This document shows positions 14,852 to 22,259 of a DNA stretch of 29,854 bases, piece after piece. Below the pieces are notes generated by a model. It made no database searches. It worked only from the letters and a program-made list of their open reading frames with translations, and was not told where the DNA came from. Position numbers and translations under genes: made by a program. The DNA is from a virus: positions 1 to 29,854 of IMG/VR virus record IMGVR_UViG_3300008448_000428; one strand, given 5' to 3'. Position 1 is the first letter of the stretch; each line of letters starts with the position of its first letter.

Positions 14852-16066
14852 TTACCAAGACTTGAGGATGATAATATTTTCGTTTGTTCTGCCATTGGGT
14901 GTTGTCCCCACTGACTTGATTTCATCAAAAAACTTTCTTCCTGCAGGTTTACCCAGTTTCATTAATGCCGGGAGTGATTCACCCGGCTTACGCAAAGTTT
15001 TAACCTGACTCTTGTTTGTATCAAACCCAAGAATAGTGGTCCCTTTTACAGTAAAAGTTTTACTATATTCATCCGCAGACAAATAGATCAATTTACGCTT
15101 TACAGTATCATATAGATAGCACTCACTAGCACCTTGAAGTTTGGTGGGAGATACACTAATTAAATCAAGTTTGGTACTTTCGTCTTTGAAAGATTTCAAG
15201 TATTTTAGTTTTGAAACCAATTTTTCTACAGGTACTGCTTTACGTTTACGCGGAGCTTTGCTAGCCTTTTTAATAGAGATATAACTATTTAGGTCAGTCA
15301 ATACTTGTTCAATATACTTAACAATATTCTTTAGTTGAGTTTTTGTAAACTGACTATAACCTTGAACTAGTTGGCTGTCTTTTCCTTCTAGTGCAGTTTC
15401 AAACTCATTTAATTTACTCTTCCATGCATCAGTGATAATACTGATATGCTGTGGCAAGATGTTGTTCTTTGCTACACGATCTACTGTTTTGGTATTAAAC
15501 TTAGATCCAGCACCAAATTTAATATAATCATCAAACGCACCTTCTAGTTCTCCGCCTGCCTCCCTAGCACGGTCACGCATAATCTCTTGTACGTTTGGAC
15601 GATTAGAATTACTGACAGTATCAGGTGAGGGTTTAGTTCCACCGGTCGCGCTAATCTTTTTGGCTTTAGGTTCGTTTACTGATTGAATCAATCTAGTAAT
15701 TTCACTATTAAGCGTAGTTGTCTCTTCTTCTGAAAGTTTTAGTCCTCGCTGACTCATCCTAGAAAGCCAGCATACGGCATTGATAATTTCTGAATCATCT
15801 ACTTTGCGGATAGATTTAGATTCAGATAGTTTATTATTCAATTCTAGATATTGTGCTAAAAATTCTTTTGCATCTTTTTTACCATAGAATCTGTTATACC
15901 AATTGAATCCTTTAACCAAAAGACCTTTACGAACAGACTGGTCTACTTCAATAGTGAAGAAAGGCTCTTCTCCTAGATATTTAGTATCCGGATCTTTTGG
16001 ATTCAGCGCAGTAGCAATAGAAGAATCCGCTACATCCGCTACATTTTGTTTAGACTTTCTAGCCAT
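14852..16066 (-). CDS. Conserved protein of unknown function (404 aa), probably early-expressed
   Basis: No family is recognised with confidence. The N-terminus is basic (MARKSKQNVADVADS). A helical region (about 50-140) contains FNWYNRFYGKKDAKEFLAQY and INAVCWLSRMSQRGLKLSEE. A charged linker is followed by REAGGELEGAFDDYIK, and a basic patch SKAPRKRKAVPVEKLVSKLK leads into a beta-rich C-terminal domain with a YLYDTVKRKLIYLSADEYSK segment. The basic patch suggests nucleic-acid or protein contact. From recall, relatives occur in marine T4-like phages as hypothetical proteins. A perfect sigma-70 promoter (16096-16124) sits upstream and GGAG lies before the ATG, so host polymerase should express it early. 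Confidence 0.75.
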   Translation of the reverse strand: MARKSKQNVADVADSSIATALNPKDPDTKYLGEEPFFTIEVDQSVRKGLLVKGFNWYNRFYGKKDAKEFLAQYLELNNKLSESKSIRKVDDSEIINAVCWLSRMSQRGLKLSEEETTTLNSEITRLIQSVNEPKAKKISATGGTKPSPDTVSNSNRPNVQEIMRDRAREAGGELEGAFDDYIKFGAGSKFNTKTVDRVAKNNILPQHISIITDAWKSKLNEFETALEGKDSQLVQGYSQFTKTQLKNIVKYIEQVLTDLNSYISIKKASKAPRKRKAVPVEKLVSKLKYLKSFKDESTKLDLISVSPTKLQGASECYLYDTVKRKLIYLSADEYSKTFTVKGTTILGFDTNKSQVKTLRKPGESLPALMKLGKPAGRKFFDEIKSVGTTPNGRTNENIIILKSW

Positions 16067-16095
16067 TATAACTCCAAAATTATAAATGTTTCATT

Positions 16096-16124
16096 ATTAT
16101 ATATGATTGTCCTTTTATTGTCAA
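16096..16124 (-). promoter_or_regulatory. Consensus sigma-70 early promoter
   Basis: On the minus strand TTGACA (16124-16119), a 17-nt spacer and TATAAT (16101-16096) form a perfect bacterial housekeeping promoter. It points to the gene at 14852-16066, whose ATG is about 29 nt further on behind a GGAG Shine-Dalgarno. No other site this good was seen in the window. Confidence 0.9.
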
Positions 16125-16134
16125 CAACTTTAAC

Positions 16135-16142
16135 GATAAATA
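16135..16142 (+). promoter_or_regulatory. Late promoter GATAAATA 4 nt before the ATG
   Basis: GATAAATA is followed by CATT and the ATG at 16147. With the T4 late start about 6 nt after the element, the mRNA would begin at the start codon. No Shine-Dalgarno is present. It is head-to-head with the early sigma-70 promoter. Confidence 0.6.
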
Positions 16143-16146
16143 CATT

Positions 16147-17844
16147 ATGCCTAGATTAAGCCTTTATAGAGAAAATAAGCAAAACGATTATCGTTTTTTA
16201 GACAGAACTATTTCTGAGCAGTTTACTGTCGGTGGAACCGATATGTATATTCACAAATACTTGGGCCCCACTAATCAAGGACCCAGTATAGATTATACAC
16301 AACCTGAATACGATAGTCTAGATCCTAATAATATACAGGATTTATTGTTTTTAGAAAATAGAGATAGGACATATGATCCTAACATTTACAGGCTTCGAGG
16401 TCATTATAATGTTCAAAATTTAGATTTTGATCTAAGCCAGTTCGGCCTATTTTTAAATAATGATATTATTTTTATAACAATGCATTATAATGATATGATT
16501 GAGATCATAGGTCGTAAATTAATGGTAGGTGACGTATTAGAATTGCCACACTTATTGGATTATAATCCACTTAAAGAAACAATACCTACTGCATTAAAAA
16601 GATTTTATCAAATTACCGATTCTAATTATGCTAGTGAAGGGTTCAGTCAAACTTGGTATCCTCACTTATGGCGTATAAAATGTGAACCGTTAGTTGACAG
16701 TCAAGAGTTTAGTCAAATACTACAAGAACCAATTAACAAAGATACTTATTTAGGACCATGGGATAATACAAAAACTTACCCTGCAGGTTATGTTATTAGT
16801 TACGGCGATAAGAATTATATAGCAAAGATAGAAGTTCCGATAGGTATAAGTCCACCCAATCAGACCTATTGGGAGATTGATACAGCAGATAATTTAAAAG
16901 ATATTCTCAGTACCTATAATAAAAATCTACAAATCAATGATGCTAATATTAATGAAGCAAAAAGATTATTACCTAAATCCGGTTATGACGTAGGTAAACT
17001 TTATGTAGTTCCTACATATGGGTTATACCAAGAAAACGGGGTACTATCCGGCAAACTAAATCAGCCGGCTCCGCCTATAGATATAATAACATCAGGCTCT
17101 GCACCAGTTGGTATTGTTTCTATGTTGTATAATCCTACATATAAAAATCCAAGTACAGTCATTAGAATTCCAAAATCTAGTGCTACCTCTTTGTATGACA
17201 TGACAATTGATAGTGGAAACACTATTGATAAATTTAATCAATTAAGTTTAGAATTACAATATGTTGCACCCGATAGAACATCTACTGGATCTGGTCCGGT
17301 TAGCGGTGATGTAACTTTATCTTTATATAGTTTAGGTCCAGTAACCGGACCATATGGTACCGCGGATAATACATATGCTACTTCTGATCAGAATCCTGAA
17401 CAACCGGGATTCATCGGTACTATAACTCCTCAAATGGATTATAGGGCTGATGCTGATCCTAGATTTCAATATATATCTAGATCCAGTCCTAGAAGTTTCG
17501 GATATGCATCAGGATATCTTACTGGTGATGGCACTGCACCAAATGGATTGCCCACTGGTGCAGGCATAAGTTTTCCGCAAAATCCTCAAGTAGGCGACTA
17601 TTTTCTAAGAATAGATTACATGCCAAATGTACTTTATAGATGGAATGGTCAACTCTGGGTGAGAATTTCTACTAATGTTAGAACAGAGACTGGGTTTACC
17701 GATCAAGACAAATCATTACTGTCTGGATTTATAAACAATGATAATGACATATACTTACAACAACAACAGGAATTGGTTCCAGAAAAACAAGCATTGTCTA
17801 CTATATTAAGATTAAAGCCAGATGATCTTCCACCGGTAGGATAG
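16147..17844 (+). CDS. 14: Neck protein gp14-like with added modules (565 aa)
   Basis: The first ~190 residues (LYRENKQNDYRFLDRTISEQ, GTDMYIHKYLGP, YRLRGHYNVQNLDFDLSQFG, MVGDVLELPHLLDY, FYQITD, SQTWYPHLWRIKCEPLVDSQ) match, from recall, the head-closure/neck gp14 family of marine T4-like phages; T4 gp14 is 256 aa. Residues 203-243 (WDNTKTYPAGYVISYGDKNY then PPNQTYW) resemble a carbohydrate-binding module of the CBM5/12 type inserted into the neck protein. A later segment (VGDYFLRIDYMPNVLYRWNG, about 482-501) is another small beta module. The neck gp13/gp14 complex seals the packaged head and receives the tail. The N-terminal assignment is moderately secure; glycan binding is inferred. Confidence 0.65.
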   Translation: MPRLSLYRENKQNDYRFLDRTISEQFTVGGTDMYIHKYLGPTNQGPSIDYTQPEYDSLDPNNIQDLLFLENRDRTYDPNIYRLRGHYNVQNLDFDLSQFGLFLNNDIIFITMHYNDMIEIIGRKLMVGDVLELPHLLDYNPLKETIPTALKRFYQITDSNYASEGFSQTWYPHLWRIKCEPLVDSQEFSQILQEPINKDTYLGPWDNTKTYPAGYVISYGDKNYIAKIEVPIGISPPNQTYWEIDTADNLKDILSTYNKNLQINDANINEAKRLLPKSGYDVGKLYVVPTYGLYQENGVLSGKLNQPAPPIDIITSGSAPVGIVSMLYNPTYKNPSTVIRIPKSSATSLYDMTIDSGNTIDKFNQLSLELQYVAPDRTSTGSGPVSGDVTLSLYSLGPVTGPYGTADNTYATSDQNPEQPGFIGTITPQMDYRADADPRFQYISRSSPRSFGYASGYLTGDGTAPNGLPTGAGISFPQNPQVGDYFLRIDYMPNVLYRWNGQLWVRISTNVRTETGFTDQDKSLLSGFINNDNDIYLQQQQELVPEKQALSTILRLKPDDLPPVG

Positions 17845-17884
17845 CCGGTCAATATAATCTTTCACATAATTGATATTTTGTAAA

Positions 17885-17892
17885 GATAAATA
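17885..17892 (+). promoter_or_regulatory. T4-like late promoter GATAAATA for gp15
   Basis: GATAAATA lies 43 nt upstream of the TTG start at 17936, with AAAGGAAT 6-13 nt before the start. This gene can be transcribed apart from the neck gene. Confidence 0.7.
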
Positions 17893-17935
17893 TTCATACC
17901 ATATAAAATAAGACGATTTGCAAAAGGAATAAATT

Positions 17936-19303
17936 TTGGCAGCATACTTTTATGATAATCAAATACGCAGATTTTTAATCCAGTTTGCAAAAATTTTTAG
18001 TTCTTGGTATGTAACTAAAGGAAAAGATCCTGCAGGTAACGATATATTAATTCGAGTGCCTATAATGTACGGTGATTCTAGTAGACAAGCAAGTACAATA
18101 ATAGCAAAAAATAGTGCAAGTAATCTACCCAGTGCTCCTTTAATTACATATTATATTACTGGATTAGAGTATGATCAACGTCGAACACAAGACCCAACTT
18201 ACGTAGAAAAGGTGCAAGTAAGACAACGAGCATACAATCAATCAACTCAACAATACGAAACTACTCAAGGACAAGCCTTTACTATAGAAAGATTAATGCC
18301 GGTCCCTTATACATTAAGAATTACTGTGGATTTTTGGACTACTAATTATAATCAAAAATTAGAACTGTTAGAACAATTAGGCACACTATTCAACCCTTCA
18401 TTAGAAATTCAATCTACTGATAACTTTATTGATTGGACTTCTTTATCTGTGGTATACCAAGATGGACTTACCTTTACTTCTAGAAGCATACCTCAAGGTA
18501 CCGGAAATCCAATCGATGTTATGACTTGGAAATTTTATATGCCTATATGGATAAGTACAAGTGCTAAATTAAAGAAAATGGGAGTAATTCAAAAAATTAT
18601 TGCAAGTATCTTTAGAGGAAGTGCATTGCAAGATATACAAGATGACGATTTATTATTGGGAACTAGGCAAAAAATTACTCCATATGGTTATAAAATATTA
18701 CTCTTGGGTAACAAGTTACAGTTACTCCCGGCAGATCAAGCATTCAACCCAACTAATGAGAGCTTGACCCTTCCTACTCCACCTGATACTTCACTATACT
18801 GGCCGTCTTTATTAAACATGTATGGAGCATATCAACCAGGAATAAGTCAGATTTGGTTACAGAATCCGTATATGGATACGGAATTAGTAGGCACAATAGT
18901 CGTAGATCCATTAGATGACCGACTTTTAATATACGATATTGATCCTGACACACTACCACAAAACACACTTGATCCAGTGGATGCAGTTATCAATCCACTA
19001 ACAACTGGTCCTTCTGTAGGGTTGCCTTCTGCTGTAATGGGAACTCGATATTTAATAGTAGAAAATATGGGCGGGTTAGCACCAACTGTAGCGTGGGGGA
19101 GTGTTGTTGCAAATGCAAATGATATCATAGAATATGATGGAACTGATTGGTTCGTTAGTTTTAATTCTGAAGAGGCTACTACAGTAGAGTACACTACTAA
19201 TCTAAATACAGACATACAATATAGATATGTGCCTAATGAATCGATGTGGATGAAATCAGTAGATGGTTGGTACGACCAAGGAGATTATTCTATAGTGATT
19301 TGA
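17936..19303 (+). CDS. 15: Tail sheath stabiliser/completion protein gp15, extended (455 aa)
   Basis: The start AAYFYDNQIRRFLIQFAKIF, then ILIRVPIMYGDSSRQAS, corresponds to T4 gp15 (FGYFYNSSFRR..., IRVPITYAS). PVPYTLRITVDFWTTNYNQK and a KFYMPIWIST strand follow. gp15 caps the sheath and tube end and joins the tail to the neck. T4 gp15 has 272 residues; the extra ~115 C-terminal residues (about 340-455) form a beta-rich module with GTRYLIVENMGG, AWGSVVANANDIIEYDGTDW and MWMKSVDGWYDQGDY. The start codon is TTG at 17936, chosen because the family N-terminus begins there and AAAGGAAT precedes it; no upstream ATG fits. Confidence 0.85.
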   Translation: MAAYFYDNQIRRFLIQFAKIFSSWYVTKGKDPAGNDILIRVPIMYGDSSRQASTIIAKNSASNLPSAPLITYYITGLEYDQRRTQDPTYVEKVQVRQRAYNQSTQQYETTQGQAFTIERLMPVPYTLRITVDFWTTNYNQKLELLEQLGTLFNPSLEIQSTDNFIDWTSLSVVYQDGLTFTSRSIPQGTGNPIDVMTWKFYMPIWISTSAKLKKMGVIQKIIASIFRGSALQDIQDDDLLLGTRQKITPYGYKILLLGNKLQLLPADQAFNPTNESLTLPTPPDTSLYWPSLLNMYGAYQPGISQIWLQNPYMDTELVGTIVVDPLDDRLLIYDIDPDTLPQNTLDPVDAVINPLTTGPSVGLPSAVMGTRYLIVENMGGLAPTVAWGSVVANANDIIEYDGTDWFVSFNSEEATTVEYTTNLNTDIQYRYVPNESMWMKSVDGWYDQGDYSIVI

Positions 19304-19307
19304 AATA

Positions 19308-19315
19308 GATAAATC
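19308..19315 (+). promoter_or_regulatory. Late promoter-like GATAAATC 5 nt before the ATG
   Basis: GATAAATC is followed by ATTAT and the ATG at 19321, between the gp15 stop and the Nudix start. It differs from GATAAATA only in the last base. There is no Shine-Dalgarno. Confidence 0.45.
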
Positions 19316-19320
19316 ATTAT

Positions 19321-19737
19321 ATGTCAGTATCAGCCGGTGTATTCTTTTTTTCTAGGTTATCAAATAGATATTTGTATCTATTAAGAAACGATAAAAATCC
19401 TACATGGAGTATTCCAGGTGGAAAGATTGAATCTAATGAAACATTGCTTCAAGGTATAGAAAGAGAATGCATTGAAGAAATGCAAATTTATAATAAAGAG
19501 TGGAAATTAATTCCGATACAGAAATTTGTTAATAACAATTTCATCTATCATACTTTTTTTTGTAAAATAGATTCAGAATTTATTCCTATATTGAATCACG
19601 AACACTGTGGATATGCGTGGGTAGATGAAAAAAATTATCCTAAACCATTACATCCCGGATTATTCAATACTTTTAATTTTGATGTAGTTAAAGATAAGAT
19701 TAAATCACTAACTATAGAGGACCGAAGTCCTCTATAG
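19321..19737 (+). CDS. Nudix hydrolase (138 aa)
   Basis: The Nudix box spans residues 34-56: G34-x5-E40-x7-R48-E49-x2-E52-E53, which gives the metal-binding REUxEE core; the usual glycine after it is Gln here. The preceding PTWSIPGGKIE is also typical. Nudix enzymes cleave nucleoside diphosphate-linked substrates such as oxidised dNTPs, ADP-ribose, dinucleoside polyphosphates or RNA caps; the substrate cannot be told from sequence. Phage T4 also encodes a Nudix protein (NudE.1). The ATG at 19321 has a late-type motif 5 nt upstream. The last codons and stop form one arm of a perfect hairpin with a UUCG-type loop, ending the plus-strand transcript. Confidence 0.9.
   Translation: MSVSAGVFFFSRLSNRYLYLLRNDKNPTWSIPGGKIESNETLLQGIERECIEEMQIYNKEWKLIPIQKFVNNNFIYHTFFCKIDSEFIPILNHEHCGYAWVDEKNYPKPLHPGLFNTFNFDVVKDKIKSLTIEDRSPL
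19712..19737. terminator. Hairpin with C(UUCG)G tetraloop between convergent genes
   Basis: Arms CTATAGAGGAC (19712-19722) and GTCCTCTATAG (19727-19737) form a perfect 11-bp stem with a 4-nt loop. Read on the minus strand the loop is TTCG closed by C-G, the extra-stable UUCG tetraloop known from T4 intercistronic hairpins. It spans the Nudix stop codon on the plus strand and lies 11 nt past the minus gene's stop, so it can serve both transcripts. No long T-run follows. Confidence 0.75.
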
Positions 19738-19748
19738 ATTAGCAAAAA

Positions 19749-21125
19749 TCAACTATTGCTGATAGTTACGATTGGGTTAGGCTGTCCATCGTATGTGTTA
19801 GCAGCATATGCTGTACCGAAGGTTGCAATAACATCAGCATTGGTAGTAGACAATACTGCTGTACCTGTTCCAGAGCCTGCGCCAGTTGCAGTAAATGTTA
19901 TGCCGGTCATATTAGCATGTGCACCAACTGCTGTCCAATTGGTAGTACCTACAGATTGAATTGTATATACTGTTCCTCCAACCAATGATCCTGCTGCTAC
20001 TGTAGTGGGGAACACTTCAGATTGATAATCATTGACGCTTTCTACATATTTGGTAGAGGTATCTGCATAGGTAGCGAGTATATTCATTGTATTAGGCGTT
20101 AATGCTGTATTTGCTAAATTTGCAGTGAAGCATTGAGCAGTTAGACCTGATGTAGCACCGGTTACAAGATATTTGGTTTTACCTTTTTGACGAACAATAA
20201 ATGATGCCTCATCATTAGCATATATCCAACTTGCCATTGGATTAGTATTAAAAGATGAATTGGCTGATGCACTAGCAGACAATGTAAATACATCTTGCAC
20301 TGCATTAGAAGTCGCAGTCTGATTAGAGAGGTCTACTGCCGTTCCCCCTAATTTAGCACTTACTTGCATGTGTGTAGTATTTGCACCGCTTAATACGAAA
20401 TATGTGGTTCCGGTTGTAAGTCCACCTATGTTAGCATCAAATGTTACAGGTTGATTCGCTGTAAGATTAGTGAAGTCTCCGGTCGATGTTACAACGAAAT
20501 CTCCTGTTGCGGTCGTGGAAGTAACTGCTTCGGTAAGATAACCACCTACAGAACTTATAAATCCTATGTTTTCTGCTATTCCTGTTTGTTGATTTACAAT
20601 TTGAATTGCAGAACCGGCAGAAAGATCTGTCGTGAAATCGGTTCCTGCTCCATATACGTCAGTACTACTTGTACTACTATAGATTGTTCCCGTGCCCGCA
20701 ATACCTATTGCTGCACGAACTAACACTTGGGAACCATATAATCCGGTATCACCGCCAACTACACCATATGATGTTGCATTGGTTGCTGTAGCAGAATTAT
20801 CTGGATTACTGAATCCGGTATCAACTAAACCTACACTCGCTTTTACAGATACAGGACCTGCTGTTGTTAAGTTTACAGGTGTTAAATTTGGATTAGCATT
20901 TATAGGTGTTGCTGATACAGTAAACGTGGTTGATGACACAACTTTTAATATATAATAGGTTGTTCCACCAGTCAACCCGCCTGTGGTAGATGCAGGAACA
21001 AATGGCATTCCGGCTATAATATTTAGGTTGTCTAGATTTTCACTAACTGTTACAACTTCCGTTGTTCCATTAGTTGCGGTTATAGTTATTATTTGCCCTT
21101 TGGCAATTTTTAGAGGTCTTCCCAT
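19749..21125 (-). CDS. Modular virion surface protein (458 aa)
   Basis: The N-terminus MGRPLKIAKGQ and the segment TSYGVVGGDTGLYGSQVLVR with EASFIVRQKGKTKYLV form what looks like the conserved core. From recall, short proteins of this type occur in marine T4-like phages as structural proteins. Inserted into it are beta modules: two copies of a 'GGLTxGTTYYxL...TTF/HMxVSA' unit (22-95, 210-282), a 'GTGTIxSSTSSTxVxGAGTxF' unit (143-211), and a 'GTVYTIQSVGTTNWTAVGA' unit (375-425). The copied module types are familiar from many phage tail and head-fibre proteins. The role is probably virion decoration or fibre. It has a long leader (81 nt) with predicted hairpins and a strong AAGGAG Shine-Dalgarno. 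Confidence 0.75.
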   Translation of the reverse strand: MGRPLKIAKGQIITITATNGTTEVVTVSENLDNLNIIAGMPFVPASTTGGLTGGTTYYILKVVSSTTFTVSATPINANPNLTPVNLTTAGPVSVKASVGLVDTGFSNPDNSATATNATSYGVVGGDTGLYGSQVLVRAAIGIAGTGTIYSSTSSTDVYGAGTDFTTDLSAGSAIQIVNQQTGIAENIGFISSVGGYLTEAVTSTTATGDFVVTSTGDFTNLTANQPVTFDANIGGLTTGTTYFVLSGANTTHMQVSAKLGGTAVDLSNQTATSNAVQDVFTLSASASANSSFNTNPMASWIYANDEASFIVRQKGKTKYLVTGATSGLTAQCFTANLANTALTPNTMNILATYADTSTKYVESVNDYQSEVFPTTVAAGSLVGGTVYTIQSVGTTNWTAVGAHANMTGITFTATGAGSGTGTAVLSTTNADVIATFGTAYAANTYDGQPNPIVTISNS

Positions 21126-21206
21126 TTGTTTCTCCTTGTGTTATGTAGGTTCTAGCCACTACGCGGCGGGGACCGCATAAATTAATACACCAATGCATTA
21201 ATATAG
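21126..21206 (-). promoter_or_regulatory. Long structured 5' leader of the 19749-21125 gene
   Basis: The leader between the late promoter and the ATG holds an 8-bp hairpin (21182-21201, loop TTGG, one G-U pair) and a GC-rich patch (21153-21178) with GCGG/CCGC arms. These precede AAGGAGA. Most late genes here have leaders under 55 nt, so a regulatory or stabilising fold is possible. Confidence 0.4.
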
Positions 21207-21214
21207 TATTTATT
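21207..21214 (-). promoter_or_regulatory. Late promoter AATAAATA
   Basis: AATAAATA on the minus strand matches TATAAATA in 7 of 8 bases and lies 81 nt before the ATG at 21125. Confidence 0.55.
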
Positions 21215-21297
21215 ATTTTTTAAAATTTATCACATTGGTTCGTAGTGAAATAACAAATTATAGACTAAAATACACAGTAGTTTTTATATCAACAAAC

Positions 21298-21660
21298 TTA
21301 AATTACACTATTATGATATTTTTTCTTTTCACGTATAGGATCGTTTAATTTTTCAGCAATTTTATTTTTTAATGCATACCTTTCGATATTGATATCACGA
21401 ATTAAAATTGCTCTGCGGCCTATTTCTTCTAATGGATATTTAAGCTCTACTACGCATTTTTTAAAATCATCTTCCATATCCCAAATACGACGATGAACTT
21501 CAATAAGTTGGTTTAGGTCTTCTTGGATATCGATTAAATTGAATTTATTGATTTGTTTTTCATAAAACTGAACTTCATCGATATTATTTTGTAACTTTTG
21601 ATATTTTAATTTAGCAATAGAGTATCTATCTACTAGTTCAATAAGGGCTAACTGAAACAT
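21298..21660 (-). CDS. Helical conserved protein (120 aa), function unknown
   Basis: The protein is almost wholly alpha-helical and charged: LIELVDRYSIAKLKYQKL, VQFYEKQINKFNLIDIQEDL, LIEVHRRIWDMEDDFKK, EEIGRRAILIRDINIERYAL. The layout 'DRxSIxxLKxxKL ... IxxxRRIWDxE ... RAxxIRxxN' is one I recall in small bacterial and phage proteins, often near sugar-modifying genes, without a proven role. No catalytic motif is visible. It has a perfect TATAAATA late promoter 17 nt upstream and AGGAGA Shine-Dalgarno, so it is expressed late. Another possibility is an assembly chaperone. Confidence 0.7.
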   Translation of the reverse strand: MFQLALIELVDRYSIAKLKYQKLQNNIDEVQFYEKQINKFNLIDIQEDLNQLIEVHRRIWDMEDDFKKCVVELKYPLEEIGRRAILIRDINIERYALKNKIAEKLNDPIREKKKYHNSVI

Positions 21661-21677
21661 GCATTCTCTCCTGTTTT

Positions 21678-21685
21678 TATTTATA
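21678..21685 (-). promoter_or_regulatory. T4 late promoter TATAAATA
   Basis: Exact TATAAATA on the minus strand, 17 nt before the ATG at 21660, followed by AGGAGA. Confidence 0.8.
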
Positions 21686-21708
21686 AGATAAAAACGGATG
21701 AGATAAAA

Positions 21709-22233
21709 TTAATATCCAGTAGTGCCGGTATTAGCATGTGCTGCACCTAATTCAGTAATACTGAATGGCGCAGCAGTGGCTCCGGTTACATTCAAATACG
21801 CAACTGTATTACCTTGCCCTACTATGATACTTCTTTCTACTGTATTAGAAGGTATAATTGCACTGTTTGCGGTTACGCTTACGTAAGGTACTCCATATGG
21901 ATTATAAGTGAATCCTGCGCCTGAAATAGCCACATTGGCGTTAGCAGTTAGAGTTAAACTAGTGTTATTAGCGATAGAAGATACAATTCCTACTGTTGTA
22001 CCGGTGCTATTACCTATCCAAGAGCCTATTGTTAACTGTGATAAGAATACTGTAGACGATCCAGTAATAGTTGTACTATTAGTAGCAGCAGTTACTGTTC
22101 CTGTACCTGAAGTGTTTGGAAATCCTGTAGAAAAATGAATAGGTGAACTAGTGGTTGCTATTCTTATTTTATCCGTCTGAATATTAGCAGATGCCGCTGC
22201 TGAACCTGATGCCGTGTATACGTATGATGCCAT
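21709..22233 (-). CDS. Small virion decoration-type protein with inserted module (174 aa)
   Basis: The ends form one domain: ASYVYTASGSAAASANIQTD-KIRIATTSSPIHFSTG at the N-terminus and SNTVERSIIVGQGNTVAYLN with SITELG at the C-terminus. I recall such short proteins in marine T4-like phages as structural. Between them (residues ~43-110) sits a 'GTGTVTAATNSTTITGSSTV' module that resembles residues 143-211 of the 19749-21125 protein. It is almost free of Lys and Arg, typical of surface beta structures. The late promoter is 18 nt upstream and AGGAT precedes the ATG. Confidence 0.7.
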   Translation of the reverse strand: MASYVYTASGSAAASANIQTDKIRIATTSSPIHFSTGFPNTSGTGTVTAATNSTTITGSSTVFLSQLTIGSWIGNSTGTTVGIVSSIANNTSLTLTANANVAISGAGFTYNPYGVPYVSVTANSAIIPSNTVERSIIVGQGNTVAYLNVTGATAAPFSITELGAAHANTGTTGY

Positions 22234-22251
22234 TTTTCTATCCTATTATAT

Positions 22252-22259
22252 TATTTATC
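22252..22259 (-). promoter_or_regulatory. T4-like late promoter GATAAATA
   Basis: GATAAATA on the minus strand directly follows the TAA stop of the large fibre gene and lies 18 nt before the ATG at 22233. Confidence 0.75.

Noticed and set aside
18774-19215. Two minus-strand open frames inside gp15
   Set aside because: They are shadows of the gp15 C-terminal module, with no ribosome site or family features.
20451-21180. Plus-strand frames with many Cys or Val
   Set aside because: Antisense to the modular surface protein and its leader; no coding signals.
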